Shown: positions 8,884 to 17,826 of the stretch, in pieces
Layout: every line of letters begins with the position of its first letter
Numbering within the stretch: the first letter of the stretch is position 1
From: an uncultured Prevotella sp.
Lineage (GTDB): Bacteria > Bacteroidota > Bacteroidia > Bacteroidales > Bacteroidaceae
Assembly (NCBI GenBank): GCA_946415245.1
Contig: CAMKRS010000016.1
Span: forward strand, 1-39,652
Reading direction: 5' to 3'
DNA: 39,652 nucleotides
Notes under the pieces: model-generated
Told to the model about the DNA's origin: nothing
Database searches by the model: none
What the model saw: the letters and a program-made list of their open reading frames with translations, nothing else
Program-made: the position numbers and the translations under genes

Positions 8884-10247
8884 TGGCACAGAAACCAAGT
8901 ATACCTAAAGGAACGCGCGATTTCTCTCCGATGGAGATGGCCAAGCGCAATTATATCTTTGATACCATCAAACAGGTTTACCAGCTCTATGGCTTCCAAC
9001 AGATTGAGACGCCAGCGATGGAAACACTGGGAACGTTGATGGGAAAATATGGCGAAGAGGGCGACAAACTGCTTTTCAAGGTACTGAACAGCGGTGACTA
9101 TCTCGCCAAGATTGACGATGAGGAACTCAAAGAGCGCAACAGCCTCCATTTGGCTGCGAAACTCTGTGAAAAAGGTCTCCGCTACGACCTCACGGTGCCC
9201 TTTGCCCGTTATGTGGTGATGCACCGCGAAGAACTGCAACTGCCATTCAAGCGTTATCAGATGCAGCCCGTGTGGCGTGCCGACCGTCCACAGAAGGGTC
9301 GCTATCGTGAGTTCTGGCAGTTTGATGGTGATATTGTGGGCTCCGACTCTCTGCTCAATGAGGTAGAATTGATGCAGATTGTGGATACCGTCTTTAGCCG
9401 TTTCGGTGTGCGTGTACTCATTAAGATCAATAACCGTAAGATCCTCTCTGGTATCGCTGAGGTCATCGGGGCTGCTGATAAGATCGTGGATATCACCGTA
9501 GCCATTGACAAACTCGATAAGATTGGTCTTGAGAATGTGAATGCGGAGCTCCGTGAGGATGGTCTCTCCGATGAGCAGATAGAGAAACTTCAGCCGATCA
9601 TCACACTTGAAGGCTCGAACGATGAGAAACTTCAGACGATTGCTGAAGTGCTGAAAGATAGTGAAACCGGCATGAAGGGTGTTGAGGAAACCAGATTTAT
9701 TCTGAATACTCTGAAAACTTTGAGTAATCTGAATAATCAGATCCAGCTCGACCTGACACTGGCTCGTGGCTTGAACTATTACACAGGCGCCATCTTCGAG
9801 GTGAAGGCTCTTGATGTACAGATCGGCTCTATCCTTGGTGGCGGTCGCTATGATAACCTTACGGGCATCTTTGGTATGCCGGGCATCTCGGGTGTGGGCA
9901 TCAGCTTTGGCATCGACCGTATCTTCGATGTGCTTAATGCCCTCGACTGCTATCCTAAAGAAGCCGTGGTTGGAACCCAATTGCTCTTCATCAATTTCGG
10001 AGAGAAGGAGACGGCCTATTGTCTGCCGTTTGTAGCACAGGCTCGTATTGCTTGTATCCGTACGGAGATCTTCCCCGATGCTGCGAAGATGAAGAAACAG
10101 ATGTCGTATGCCAATGCGAAGGAGATTCCTTTTGTGGCGCTGGCTGGTGAGAACGAGATGGCGCAGGGAAAGCTGACTCTGAAGAATATGACGACTGGTG
10201 AGCAGACGCTCGTGACACCCGAAGAACTCATCGCTCAGATTAAATGA
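8883..10247 (+). CDS. hisS: Histidyl-tRNA synthetase
   Basis: A class II aminoacyl-tRNA synthetase of 454 residues that charges tRNA-His. Motif 2 appears as [18 protein letters not shown], the histidine-specific ARGLNYYTG appears in the middle, and [13 protein letters not shown] with GISFGIDRI is the motif 3 region. The C-terminal anticodon-binding domain follows. The start codon shares one base with the purA stop and the end overlaps the esterase start by four bases (ATGA). Confidence 0.97.
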   Translation: MAQKPSIPKGTRDFSPMEMAKRNYIFDTIKQVYQLYGFQQIETPAMETLGTLMGKYGEEGDKLLFKVLNSGDYLAKIDDEELKERNSLHLAAKLCEKGLRYDLTVPFARYVVMHREELQLPFKRYQMQPVWRADRPQKGRYREFWQFDGDIVGSDSLLNEVELMQIVDTVFSRFGVRVLIKINNRKILSGIAEVIGAADKIVDITVAIDKLDKIGLENVNAELREDGLSDEQIEKLQPIITLEGSNDEKLQTIAEVLKDSETGMKGVEETRFILNTLKTLSNLNNQIQLDLTLARGLNYYTGAIFEVKALDVQIGSILGGGRYDNLTGIFGMPGISGVGISFGIDRIFDVLNALDCYPKEAVVGTQLLFINFGEKETAYCLPFVAQARIACIRTEIFPDAAKMKKQMSYANAKEIPFVALAGENEMAQGKLTLKNMTTGEQTLVTPEELIAQIK

Positions 10248-11062
10248 AGAAGCTTCTTGCCATCGTGGCAGCATTCTTGCTGCTGACATCAGCTATGCCT
10301 GAGAAGACCACCACGATCTTTGTGATCGGTGACTCTACCGCAGCTAACAAAGATACCACTGGTGGTAAGCAGGAGCGTGGCTGGGCGATGGTGTTGCAGG
10401 AGTATTTCGACGAACATATGATTACCGTTGACAACCATGCTGTCAATGGTCGTTCATCCAAGAGCTTTATCGACGAGGGACGTTGGGACAAGGTGCTGGC
10501 GAAAATCAAGCCAGGCGACTATGTCATCATCCAGTTCGGTCATAACGACGAGAAGCCTAAGGCCGATCGTCATACGGACCCAGGCTCTACGTTTGACTAT
10601 AATCTGGCTAAGTTTGTGCGTGAGACACGTGAGCATGGGGGGATCCCTGTGTTGATGAACGCGGTGGTGCGTCGCAATTTTGTAGTGAAAGCTCCAGCGA
10701 ACGATGACGATGAGAAACTCCGCACGCAGACCTTTGGCGATGCCCCTAAGACCGTTGAGGGCGATTCACTCATCGATACCCACGGACTTTACCGTGTGGC
10801 TCCCCGCGATGTTGCCCAGCGTATGAACTGTCATTTCGTCGATGCCAATCAGATTACCCATGACCTCGAGCAGAGTCTGGGCCGTGAGGGTTCCAAACGC
10901 CTCCATATGTGGTTCCTCCCTGGTACCGAACCCTCCGAACCGAAAGGTAAACAGGACAATACACATTATAATATATATGGAGCCCATCAGGTGGCCCGTC
11001 TCTTGGCCGATGCCCTCTGTCAGGAGATACCCGTGTTGAAAGCTTATCGTAAAAACAAATAA
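10244..11062 (+). CDS. SGNH/GDSL hydrolase, rhamnogalacturonan acetylesterase-like (CE12)
   Basis: The 272-residue protein has a signal peptide ([19 protein letters not shown]) and the blocks of the CE12-type SGNH esterases: [10 protein letters not shown] (nucleophile Ser), [24 protein letters not shown], and the C-terminal [10 protein letters not shown] with the catalytic Asp-His. Such enzymes remove acetyl groups from pectin rhamnogalacturonan or similar polysaccharides, probably in the periplasm. The ATG overlaps the hisS stop, so an exported pectin enzyme is translated at the end of a housekeeping string. A strong terminator follows. Substrate assignment is by family only. Confidence 0.88.
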   Translation: MKKLLAIVAAFLLLTSAMPEKTTTIFVIGDSTAANKDTTGGKQERGWAMVLQEYFDEHMITVDNHAVNGRSSKSFIDEGRWDKVLAKIKPGDYVIIQFGHNDEKPKADRHTDPGSTFDYNLAKFVRETREHGGIPVLMNAVVRRNFVVKAPANDDDEKLRTQTFGDAPKTVEGDSLIDTHGLYRVAPRDVAQRMNCHFVDANQITHDLEQSLGREGSKRLHMWFLPGTEPSEPKGKQDNTHYNIYGAHQVARLLADALCQEIPVLKAYRKNK

Positions 11063-11063
11063 G

Positions 11064-11096
11064 AAAAGGCTTCGTGAATCAATCACGAAGCCTTTT
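11064..11096 (+). terminator. Rho-independent terminator after the esterase gene
   Basis: A perfect 14-bp stem (AAAAGGCTTCGTGA / TCACGAAGCCTTTT) with loop ATCAA; the right arm ends in a T run. It lies directly after the stop at 11062 and close to the convergent tRNA-Arg, so it may also terminate the tRNA transcript. Confidence 0.9.
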
Positions 11097-11106
11097 AAAT
11101 GTCAGG

Positions 11107-11180
11107 TGATTCGGTTGGGGCTCGAACCCAAGACCTACTGCTTAGAAGGCAGTTGCTCTATCCAGCTGAGCTACCGAACC
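11107..11180 (-). tRNA. tRNA-Arg (anticodon TCT)
   Basis: The minus strand folds as a cloverleaf: acceptor GGTTCGG with CCGAATC, a D arm starting TAGCTCAG, anticodon stem ACTGC/GCAGT with loop CTTCTAA (anticodon TCT), and T arm TTGGG-TTCGAGC-CCCAA. The discriminator base is A. CCA is not encoded. Confidence 0.95.
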
Positions 11181-11205
11181 GGCCTTGCTTTTTGTTTAGC
11201 GGGTG

Positions 11206-11237
11206 CAAAGGTATATATTTTTTTGCAAACAGCCAAA
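11206..11237 (-). promoter_or_regulatory. Promoter of tRNA-Arg
   Basis: On the minus strand TACCTTTG (complement 11206-11213) and TTTG (complement 11234-11237) are separated by exactly 20 bases, matching the Bacteroidetes consensus. Confidence 0.75.
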
Positions 11238-11250
11238 TAATTCTCAAACT

Positions 11251-12837
11251 TTATCGAGCGGAAACGTATTTGTGGAGTGTCTTACGCACAGCACCGGGGC
11301 CAGCGTAGAGCTCGCGCACCATACGCTCGATCTGCTCTCCGAGACCTGCCTCATAGAGGTCGAGACCAAATACATCGTTGCGGCTGTAGAGCTGCTTCAG
11401 GGGACTCCAGTCTTGATCAGCCTTACCAATCTCAAGGGGAGCAACGATGGCTTGCAGTTCTGCGAGCATGGGGTCGGGAGAAGGTTCGAAAGCAGTACCG
11501 TCGTCCTTGATACCCTTCAGATAACGGGCATATCCAGCCAATGTGAGAGGAATCAGGATGAGGTTGCTCATGTCGAGACCGCGGGCCACATATTTCTTGA
11601 TGGTCTCGCCGAAACGGATGGGGAGTTTCTGAGAGGTATCCATCGCAATACGCTGCGGGGCATCGGGCATGAAGGGGTTGGGCAGACGACGGTTGATGAC
11701 CGCACCAATGAACTCATAGGGATTCAGTACACCAGGATCGACGACAACGGGCATCGCCTCCATATAACCGATCTTCTGGATGAACGGGCGCAGGTCCTCA
11801 TCGGCCATCTCAGCAGAGATGAGCGTATAACCGAGCATGCATCCATAGATGGACATCGCTGTGTGCAACGGATTCAGACAGGTGGTTACCTTCATGGTCT
11901 CTACCTTGTCTACTGTCTCGCGAGTGGTATAGAGGGCTCCACCCAGATCGAGTGGGGGACGACCATTGGTGTAGTTGTCCTCGATGACCAGATACTGCAC
12001 CTCTTCGGCATTCACGAAGGGAGCGGTGAAGGTGTGTTTCTCGGTCTCGATATAGTCGTTGTCCTCAAAACCATCAGCAGCCAGCATCTCCTTGACTTTT
12101 TCATGGGGACGCGGGGTGATCTTGTCGATCATCGACCAGGGGAAGGTGATCTTTGTCTCGTCGCGGAGGTAGTCGAGGAAGGATGCGTCGATGAGACCAT
12201 CCTGTACCCAACGCTCAGCATAAGCGAAGACACCTGCCTTCACCTTGTCGCCATTATGCGAACAGTTGTCCATGCTTTGGATGGTGAGGGGGAGTTCACC
12301 AACAAGGAAACGTTCGTGGAGCAGGGCACAGACCTTACCCATCGCAAAGAGGGGTTGGAGACCTCTTGCAAGATCGGCTTCGTTGAAGGTGTAGCCCTTC
12401 TCCGTGATGGTGAAGGAGATCATCTGCAGGCTGGGATTCTTGAAGATTTCTACCAGACGGTTCCAATCGGGAAACTGCGGATCAGCCTTTAGAGCCTCGG
12501 TCACAGAAGCGATGACTTTTTTCTCGATGGAGCCGTCGGAGCAGAGGTTCACGCATAGCGAGAGGTTGTTGTATGGGGTGTAGGCTTTGTCGACGACTTC
12601 AAAATCGAAGGTCTCGGCAACAATGACACCGCGATCGTACTTTCCTGTGTTCAAGGCATCGTTGAGGATGGCTGCGGGGAAGGCACGGAAGATGTTGCCA
12701 CCACCGAAGTGTACCCATGTGGGTTCCTTGGCGGTCTTCTCGCGCACAGCCTTGATGTCAAACTTTGGAAGCTCATACCCTTTGGCTTCCCACTCTGCAG
12801 CATTATAATTGCCGCTGAAAATATCATTTAGCTTCAT
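11251..12837 (-). CDS. uxuB: Mannitol dehydrogenase-family oxidoreductase, probable fructuronate reductase
   Basis: The 528-residue protein belongs to the long-chain mannitol dehydrogenase/UxaB/UxuB family. WVHFGGGNIFRAFPAAIL near residue 40 is the nucleotide-binding region, VIVAETFDFEVVDKAYTPYN follows, and the C-terminal half contains PFMPDAPQRIAMDTSQKLPIR, with the conserved Lys. In this context it most likely reduces fructuronate to mannonate with NADH, the step before UxuA, whose gene lies directly upstream on the same strand. A tagaturonate reductase role is the main alternative. An 84-base gap with an inverted repeat separates it from uxuA. Confidence 0.88.
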   Translation of the reverse strand: MKLNDIFSGNYNAAEWEAKGYELPKFDIKAVREKTAKEPTWVHFGGGNIFRAFPAAILNDALNTGKYDRGVIVAETFDFEVVDKAYTPYNNLSLCVNLCSDGSIEKKVIASVTEALKADPQFPDWNRLVEIFKNPSLQMISFTITEKGYTFNEADLARGLQPLFAMGKVCALLHERFLVGELPLTIQSMDNCSHNGDKVKAGVFAYAERWVQDGLIDASFLDYLRDETKITFPWSMIDKITPRPHEKVKEMLAADGFEDNDYIETEKHTFTAPFVNAEEVQYLVIEDNYTNGRPPLDLGGALYTTRETVDKVETMKVTTCLNPLHTAMSIYGCMLGYTLISAEMADEDLRPFIQKIGYMEAMPVVVDPGVLNPYEFIGAVINRRLPNPFMPDAPQRIAMDTSQKLPIRFGETIKKYVARGLDMSNLILIPLTLAGYARYLKGIKDDGTAFEPSPDPMLAELQAIVAPLEIGKADQDWSPLKQLYSRNDVFGLDLYEAGLGEQIERMVRELYAGPGAVRKTLHKYVSAR

Positions 12838-12857
12838 AATTTATAATTTTATTGCAT

Positions 12858-12907
12858 CGGACTTAACGGACTGTCCCAGACTTCTTATGATAGTCCGTAT
12901 TAGTCCG
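12858..12907 (-). repeat. Intergenic inverted repeat between uxuA and uxuB
   Basis: CGGACTTAACGGACT at 12858-12872 and AGTCCGTATTAGTCCG at 12892-12907 are complementary apart from one bulged base, around a 19-base loop. A further GTCCG lies at 12912-12916. No T run follows, so it may be an mRNA stability or processing element within the operon, not a terminator. Confidence 0.65.
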
Positions 12908-12921
12908 AGCTTGTCCGTTGC

Positions 12922-14175
12922 TTAATCAAAAAATCCGGGCTGCTTATACTCGATGCCGAGCTCGCGGTCGACGGTGGCAAGGATACCCTGTACCTGCCCG
13001 AGGGCGAACATACGTCCGAGCAGCGTGTAGCCAGCATTGTGGCCGTGACTGCTCTCGTCCATGATGCCACCAGGCTCATCGGTGAACGTCATACCATGAT
13101 CCACACGCATGGGGAGTGCGGGATTCTCTTTCTCGAAGATACGACAGAGCTCGATGAGGTCGGCACGTCCACCCAGATGTGAGGCCTCGGTGAAGTCGCC
13201 ATTGGGAAAGATATGGCAGGAGCGCAAGTGTACGAAATGGGTGCGTGAAGCAAACTTCTTAGCCAGTTCCACTACATTGTTGTAGGCACCAGCTGAGAGT
13301 GAACCTGCGCAGAAGGTGAGACCGTTGTGCTTGTTAGGCACCGCATCAAGGAACCACTGGATATCCTCCTCAGTACGCACGATACGAGGCAATCCAAGAA
13401 TCTCGATAGGGGGATCGTCGGGATGTACGCACATATTCATGCCACACTCCTCACATACAGGCATGATGGCCTCGAGGAAATATTTCATGTTAGCACGCAA
13501 CTTTGCCTTGTCGATGCCTTTATAAAGGTCGAGGAACTCACGGAACTTCTGTACGGGTGCCTCATCGTTCTCGCTGAAATTACCTGAGACGAAGCCCTGT
13601 GTCTTGATAACAATATTCTCCACAAGCTTATGATCCTTCTCAGGGGTCATGGTCTTGGCGAGTTCGTCGCACTCGGCAATCACGCTGCGGCCTTTGCCCC
13701 AGCCCTCGGGGAACTGGAACTTCTCCCATTCCTCACGGGCACCCGGACGTTTCAGGATATAGATGTCGAAATAGGCAAATTCGGCGTAGTTGAAGTAGAG
13801 GTTCGTGGCACCGTTGGGATTGTCGTGGAACAGATCGGTGCGGGCCCAGTCCAATACGGGCATGAAGTTATAGCAAATGCAGTGGATGCCCTCTGCTGAG
13901 AGATTGCGCAGCGACTCCTTATAGACCTCGATCTGCTCATCGCGGTCAGGACCGCCGTATTTGATAGTTTCTACCACAGGCAGCGACTCAACCACGCTCC
14001 AGCGCATGCCATAACTCTCGATATACTCGCGCAGGTCGCGGATCTTCTCACGAGTCCAGATCTCGCCTAAGGGTACGTCGTGCAGTGCGGTGACGATGCC
14101 CTCAACTCCGATTTGTCTTAGTTGGGCAAGGGTGATTTTGTCCTTCTTACCAAACCATCTCCATGTTCTTTCCAT
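12922..14175 (-). CDS. uxuA: Mannonate dehydratase
   Basis: The 417-residue protein converts D-mannonate to 2-keto-3-deoxygluconate in glucuronate breakdown. It opens with MERTWRWFGKKDKITLAQLR, has ALHDVPLGEIW at about residue 36, and the metal-site stretches VCEECGMNMCVHPDDPP, FCAGSLSAG, HLRSCHIFPNGDF and MRVDHGM, all typical of the UxuA TIM barrel. Length is near the family norm. uxuB lies downstream and a GHL10-type hydrolase gene upstream on the same strand, with a -7 box of its own in the 80-base gap. Confidence 0.95.
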   Translation of the reverse strand: MERTWRWFGKKDKITLAQLRQIGVEGIVTALHDVPLGEIWTREKIRDLREYIESYGMRWSVVESLPVVETIKYGGPDRDEQIEVYKESLRNLSAEGIHCICYNFMPVLDWARTDLFHDNPNGATNLYFNYAEFAYFDIYILKRPGAREEWEKFQFPEGWGKGRSVIAECDELAKTMTPEKDHKLVENIVIKTQGFVSGNFSENDEAPVQKFREFLDLYKGIDKAKLRANMKYFLEAIMPVCEECGMNMCVHPDDPPIEILGLPRIVRTEEDIQWFLDAVPNKHNGLTFCAGSLSAGAYNNVVELAKKFASRTHFVHLRSCHIFPNGDFTEASHLGGRADLIELCRIFEKENPALPMRVDHGMTFTDEPGGIMDESSHGHNAGYTLLGRMFALGQVQGILATVDRELGIEYKQPGFFD

Positions 14176-14207
14176 ATTGTTACGATATTAGTTTTTAAAA
14201 TTCTGTG

Positions 14208-14215
14208 CAAAGATA
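14208..14215 (-). promoter_or_regulatory. -7 box upstream of uxuA
   Basis: On the minus strand this reads TATCTTTG, a match to TAnnTTTG, 32 bases before the uxuA start. The -33 element is unclear, so regulated initiation is possible. Confidence 0.5.
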
Positions 14216-14255
14216 CGCATATTTTGCGAATGTCGTTTGTCTTTTCGTTGCAAAT

Positions 14256-15725
14256 TTATCTCTTTTTGCTTCTTTTACGCGGTTTGCCCACAATGAGCTC
14301 CCTAAAGTCTATCTTCCTGAGGGGTGCATCGGGCTTGACGGTCTGTGCGGGGAGACTCTCGTTGCCATAACGATCAACAGCTGTTACCGCATAGTTAAGC
14401 TGTCGTCCATCATGTTTGACGGTGATACGATTGCTGCGCTGACGGGTACTGATGAGGTTGCGGTTGTCGTTGATGTCGACGGGGTAGTCCGTCGAGGCAT
14501 ATATATTATATAATAGGTAGTCGCCTCCGGAGTAGTCGCGTGCCTGTTCCCATGAGAACATGTCAGTTGTCATACCACGCTGGATACTGACTCTTGGAGA
14601 GGCTGATGGTGAGCGCTTCCCGTACCAGTTCATCGGTGGAATGAGGGCTGGATTTTGGTTAAAGTCTTTCGTGAAGGTATATAGTCCTTTAGTATTGTCT
14701 GTCAAGAACTTAGAGCGGAAGAAGCAATGGCCGAGTCCTTCCTCTCGGCTGACGTACATCTCGCGCTGCATCACGTCGAGCGACCAGTTCCTTTCACTCG
14801 GGTGGAGCATGTAGGCAGCGAGGCCAGGCACCACGATGCGACCATAGGCATACTCTTTCCAGTTGACGGCAAAGGGGAAGAAATTATTCCCCTGGAAATA
14901 CATCATCGGGAAAAGGGCATCCATCAATCCATCGCGCAGCCAACCTTGTGCATCCTGACAGACTGTGGTGTTGGCATTCCAGCCACCAGACTTATAACGT
15001 GCGAGGTCGTCATACTTACCGATGGGTGAACAGGAGAGCATTACCCATGGCTTCTCGGCCTTTACTGCCTGATTGATCTTGCGGACGATGTTCGTGATAT
15101 ACTGACGACCCTGCGAGCGACTGACTTTCAGTTTCCAGGTCTCTGGGTATCGGATATAGTCGAGGTGGATGCCATCGACATCGTAACGACGAGTGACCTC
15201 ACGACAGAACTGTGCCAGATAGTCGCCCGTCTCGCTCTTCTCGGGATTCATATAGCCCTCGTCGCCCACCTTGACAATCAGCTTGGGATATTTCTGACGT
15301 AATTGCTTGCAGCCATAGTTATTCCATTTGCCCACAGGAATGGTGACAATCCAGGCATGACACTGCATGCCCCGTTTGTGGCACTCGTCGATGGCAAACT
15401 GCAGGGCATCGTAGCCTGGAGAGACACCGGCCTTGCCCGAGAGACAGGCATCCCAGGGCTCGCGACCGCTGGGGAAGATGGTAGTGGCTCTGACGCGGGT
15501 CTGAAGCAGTACGGTATTGATATTGGCCTTCTGGAGTTGGTCGAGAATGGTGGTCAGCTCTTGTTTCTGACGCTGGATGTTGTACGAACTGTTAGCATAG
15601 GTGCGTGGCCAGTCGATGCCTCCGATTGTGGTGAGCCAGACGGCTCGCACTTCGTATTTAGGAGTCTGCGCTTGCAGGTTAATAGCCGTCACAAGCAGCA
15701 GAAATAAAGCTATAATCTTTCTCAA
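14256..15725 (-). CDS. GHL10/DUF187-type glycoside hydrolase-like protein
   Basis: A 489-residue exported protein with a cleavable signal peptide (ending LQAQTPKY). The body is a TIM-barrel of the 'glycosyl hydrolase-like 10' (YngK/DUF187) family: EVRAVWLTTIGGIDWPRTYA at the start, NTVLLQTRVRATTIFPS, GMQCHAWIVTIPV, and DVDGIHLDYIRYP, which carries the probable catalytic acidic residue. A C-terminal fibronectin-like domain (VTAVDRYGNESLPAQT) and a basic tail follow. The substrate of the family is not well defined. It lies upstream of uxuA on the same strand and may feed uronic sugars into that pathway, but this is only suggested by position. Confidence 0.85.
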   Translation of the reverse strand: MRKIIALFLLLVTAINLQAQTPKYEVRAVWLTTIGGIDWPRTYANSSYNIQRQKQELTTILDQLQKANINTVLLQTRVRATTIFPSGREPWDACLSGKAGVSPGYDALQFAIDECHKRGMQCHAWIVTIPVGKWNNYGCKQLRQKYPKLIVKVGDEGYMNPEKSETGDYLAQFCREVTRRYDVDGIHLDYIRYPETWKLKVSRSQGRQYITNIVRKINQAVKAEKPWVMLSCSPIGKYDDLARYKSGGWNANTTVCQDAQGWLRDGLMDALFPMMYFQGNNFFPFAVNWKEYAYGRIVVPGLAAYMLHPSERNWSLDVMQREMYVSREEGLGHCFFRSKFLTDNTKGLYTFTKDFNQNPALIPPMNWYGKRSPSASPRVSIQRGMTTDMFSWEQARDYSGGDYLLYNIYASTDYPVDINDNRNLISTRQRSNRITVKHDGRQLNYAVTAVDRYGNESLPAQTVKPDAPLRKIDFRELIVGKPRKRSKKR

Positions 15726-15752
15726 AATGATGTATTTTATTTAAATTTGCTG

Positions 15753-15760
15753 CAAAGTTA
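15753..15760 (-). promoter_or_regulatory. -7 box for the GHL10-type gene
   Basis: On the minus strand this reads TAACTTTG, fitting TAnnTTTG, 28 bases before the start codon at 15725. Confidence 0.5.
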
Positions 15761-15765
15761 CTAAA

Positions 15766-15799
15766 TAATTCACAATTCATAATTCATAATTCACAATTA
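15766..15799. repeat. ATTCATAATTCACAATT-type short repeats
   Basis: Tandem ATTCACAATT / ATTCATA units fill the divergent gap before cstA. The same unit (AATTCATAATT...GCATAATTCATAATAA) recurs at 24068-24102 in another divergent gap, so this is a dispersed intergenic repeat in this genome. Confidence 0.55.
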
Positions 15800-15804
15800 T
15801 TTTG

Positions 15805-15812
15805 TACTTTTG
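15805..15812 (+). promoter_or_regulatory. -7 box for cstA
   Basis: TACTTTTG matches TAnnTTTG, 32 bases before the ATG. A good ribosome binding site (AGGAGA) follows at 15832-15837. Confidence 0.55.
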
Positions 15813-15843
15813 CAACATGTTTTAATATAATAGGAGAAAAGAA

Positions 15844-17307
15844 ATGATTACTTTCTTGGTGAGCCTGGTGGCTCTTATTCTTGGTTATCTGCTCTATGGC
15901 CGTTTCGTAGAGCGTGTGTTTGCCCCTGATGATCGTGTAACGCCTGCTGTGGCGAAGGCTGATGGCCTTGATTACATCGTGCTTCCCAACTGGAAGATTT
16001 TCATGATTCAATTTTTGAACATTGCGGGCACGGGCCCTATCTTCGGTGCCATCATGGGTGCGAAGTTCGGTCCGGTGGCTTATCTGTGGATCGTCTTCGG
16101 CTGTATCTTTGCCGGCGCCACGCACGACTATCTGTCGGGTATGCTCTCGATGCGTCATGGGGGAGCCGGACTGCCTGAGCTCATCGGCCGCTATCTGGGC
16201 AAGACCACCAAGAGCGTGATGCTCGTGTTCACCGTATTGCTGTTGGTGATGGTAGGTACGGTGTTTGTGTATTCGCCGGCCGAGATCCTGCATAGCATGG
16301 GTGGTGAGACCATCATGTGGGTGATTATCATTTTCTGCTATTATATCATCGCGACGATGCTGCCTATCGATAAGATCATCGGTAAGGTGTATCCGCTGTT
16401 CGCTTTCTCTTTGCTGTTTATGGCGGGTGCCTTGATGATCTGGCTCTTTGTACATTGGCCAACGGTACCAGAGCTGTGGAGTCATCTTTATAATATGGGT
16501 GCTGCTACCGAGCCTGATACGTGGAAAGATAACATCTTCCCGGCCCTGTTTATCACTGTTGCCTGTGGTGCTATTTCAGGCTTCCATGCCACACAGAGTC
16601 CACTGATGGGCCGTTGTATGAAGAGTGAGCGCATGGGCCGTCCTATCTTCTACGGAGCTATGATTACTGAGGGTATTGTAGCCTTGATATGGGCAACGGT
16701 CTCTGCCTGGTTCTTTTATGGAGACCCCGCTCCTGGTTATTCGCTCATCTCCAATGCGACTGCAGGCTTCCACACCTCTGCACCGGCTGTGGTGAACCTC
16801 GTATGTAATGAATGGTTGGGTGTGGCTGGTGCAGTATTGGCTATGCTGGGTGTGGTGGCAGCGCCTATTACTTCGGGAGATACCGCTTTCCGCTCCGGAC
16901 GTCTGATTGTGGCGGAGTGGTTGAAACTGGATCAGCGTCCCATCGCTAAGCGACTGATGATCTGTATACCGATGTTTGCCTGTTCGATTGCGATGCTCAT
17001 CTGGCAGATTGAGAATCCTGACGGTTTCAACACCATCTGGCAATACTTCGGTTGGAGTAATCAAGCCTTGAGTGTGTTCACGCTTTGGACACTGACTGTT
17101 TATTTGGTGCGCAATAAGAAACCATTCTGGATTACACTAATTCCGGCACTCTTTATGACCACCGTCTGCTCCACCTTCCTGTTTATTTCGAAGCAGGCCT
17201 TCCATTTGCCTGAGACTTTAGGCTATCCGCTGGGTGGCGTTTGTCTGTTAGTGGCCATTATCTGGTTTGCTGTCTGGTATAAGAACGAAATGAAGAAACA
17301 AAAATAA
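15844..17307 (+). CDS. cstA: Carbon starvation protein CstA family transporter
   Basis: A polytopic inner-membrane protein of 487 residues with a dozen or more hydrophobic segments. CstA landmarks are ILGYLLYGRFVERVFAPDD, the NIAGTGPIFGAIMGAKFGPVA segment, GATHDYLSGMLSMRHGGAGLPELIGRYLG in pieces, FHATQSPLMGRC and APITSGDTAFRSGRL. Family members transport pyruvate or peptides during starvation. At 487 residues this is a short form compared with the 700-residue E. coli protein. A small outer-membrane barrel gene follows after 8 bases. Confidence 0.95.
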   Translation: MITFLVSLVALILGYLLYGRFVERVFAPDDRVTPAVAKADGLDYIVLPNWKIFMIQFLNIAGTGPIFGAIMGAKFGPVAYLWIVFGCIFAGATHDYLSGMLSMRHGGAGLPELIGRYLGKTTKSVMLVFTVLLLVMVGTVFVYSPAEILHSMGGETIMWVIIIFCYYIIATMLPIDKIIGKVYPLFAFSLLFMAGALMIWLFVHWPTVPELWSHLYNMGAATEPDTWKDNIFPALFITVACGAISGFHATQSPLMGRCMKSERMGRPIFYGAMITEGIVALIWATVSAWFFYGDPAPGYSLISNATAGFHTSAPAVVNLVCNEWLGVAGAVLAMLGVVAAPITSGDTAFRSGRLIVAEWLKLDQRPIAKRLMICIPMFACSIAMLIWQIENPDGFNTIWQYFGWSNQALSVFTLWTLTVYLVRNKKPFWITLIPALFMTTVCSTFLFISKQAFHLPETLGYPLGGVCLLVAIIWFAVWYKNEMKKQK

Positions 17308-17315
17308 TATTATAT

Positions 17316-17813
17316 ATGAAGAAACTATTGATGGCAGCCGTCGGCCTGATGATGGCAATGAGTGTTAATGCCCAGTATCTGAATAGCTCAGAAAAAGTTT
17401 TTTATGAAGGCAAGTGGATGATCGGTGCTTCAACCTCAGGTCTCGATCTGAGTTGGCACAAGGGTCAGAAATGGAACCTGAGCCTCGACGCCAAAGCCGG
17501 TTATCTGATTGTCGATGACTTCATGATCACGGGTAAGTTGGGTTATAATAACTCCACCTATGGTCGTTCGTCGGTGAATGTAGGTGCTGGCTTGCGATAT
17601 TATATTGAAGAGAATGGCATCTATGTAGGTGCAGGCTGCAAATATGCTCATACTGACGGTATTGACGATCTGTTGCCCGAGGCCAATGTGGGTTATGCCT
17701 TCTTCCTCTCACGTCACATTACCATTGAGCCCGAGATCTATTATGAGCTGAGTACCAAGTGCAGCGATTATAGCGGATTGGGCCTTAAGGTAGGATTTGC
17801 ATTATATTTCTAA
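17316..17813 (+). CDS. Small outer-membrane beta-barrel protein
   Basis: The 165-residue protein has a signal peptide (MKKLLMAAVGLMMAMSVNAQ) followed by alternating hydrophobic/polar strands (LNLSLDAKAGYLIVDDFMI-like, GAGLRYYIEENGIYVGAGCKY) and ends in an aromatic residue (ALYF), as outer-membrane barrels do. About eight strands are likely, in the OmpX/OmpA size class. It sits 8 bases behind cstA and may be cotranscribed. No specific family was recognised. Confidence 0.8.
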   Translation: MKKLLMAAVGLMMAMSVNAQYLNSSEKVFYEGKWMIGASTSGLDLSWHKGQKWNLSLDAKAGYLIVDDFMITGKLGYNNSTYGRSSVNVGAGLRYYIEENGIYVGAGCKYAHTDGIDDLLPEANVGYAFFLSRHITIEPEIYYELSTKCSDYSGLGLKVGFALYF

Positions 17814-17826
17814 ACAGACACTTTTT

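Noticed and set aside
8814..10289. Long antisense reading frame (491 aa) opposite hisS
   Set aside because: It lies wholly over clear purA/hisS/esterase coding sequence, shows no family motifs and is explained by codon bias of the opposite strand.
17797..17826. Upstream ATG start for nadC
   Set aside because: It would overlap the barrel gene and add ten residues not typical of NadC; the ATG at 17827 fits the family start.
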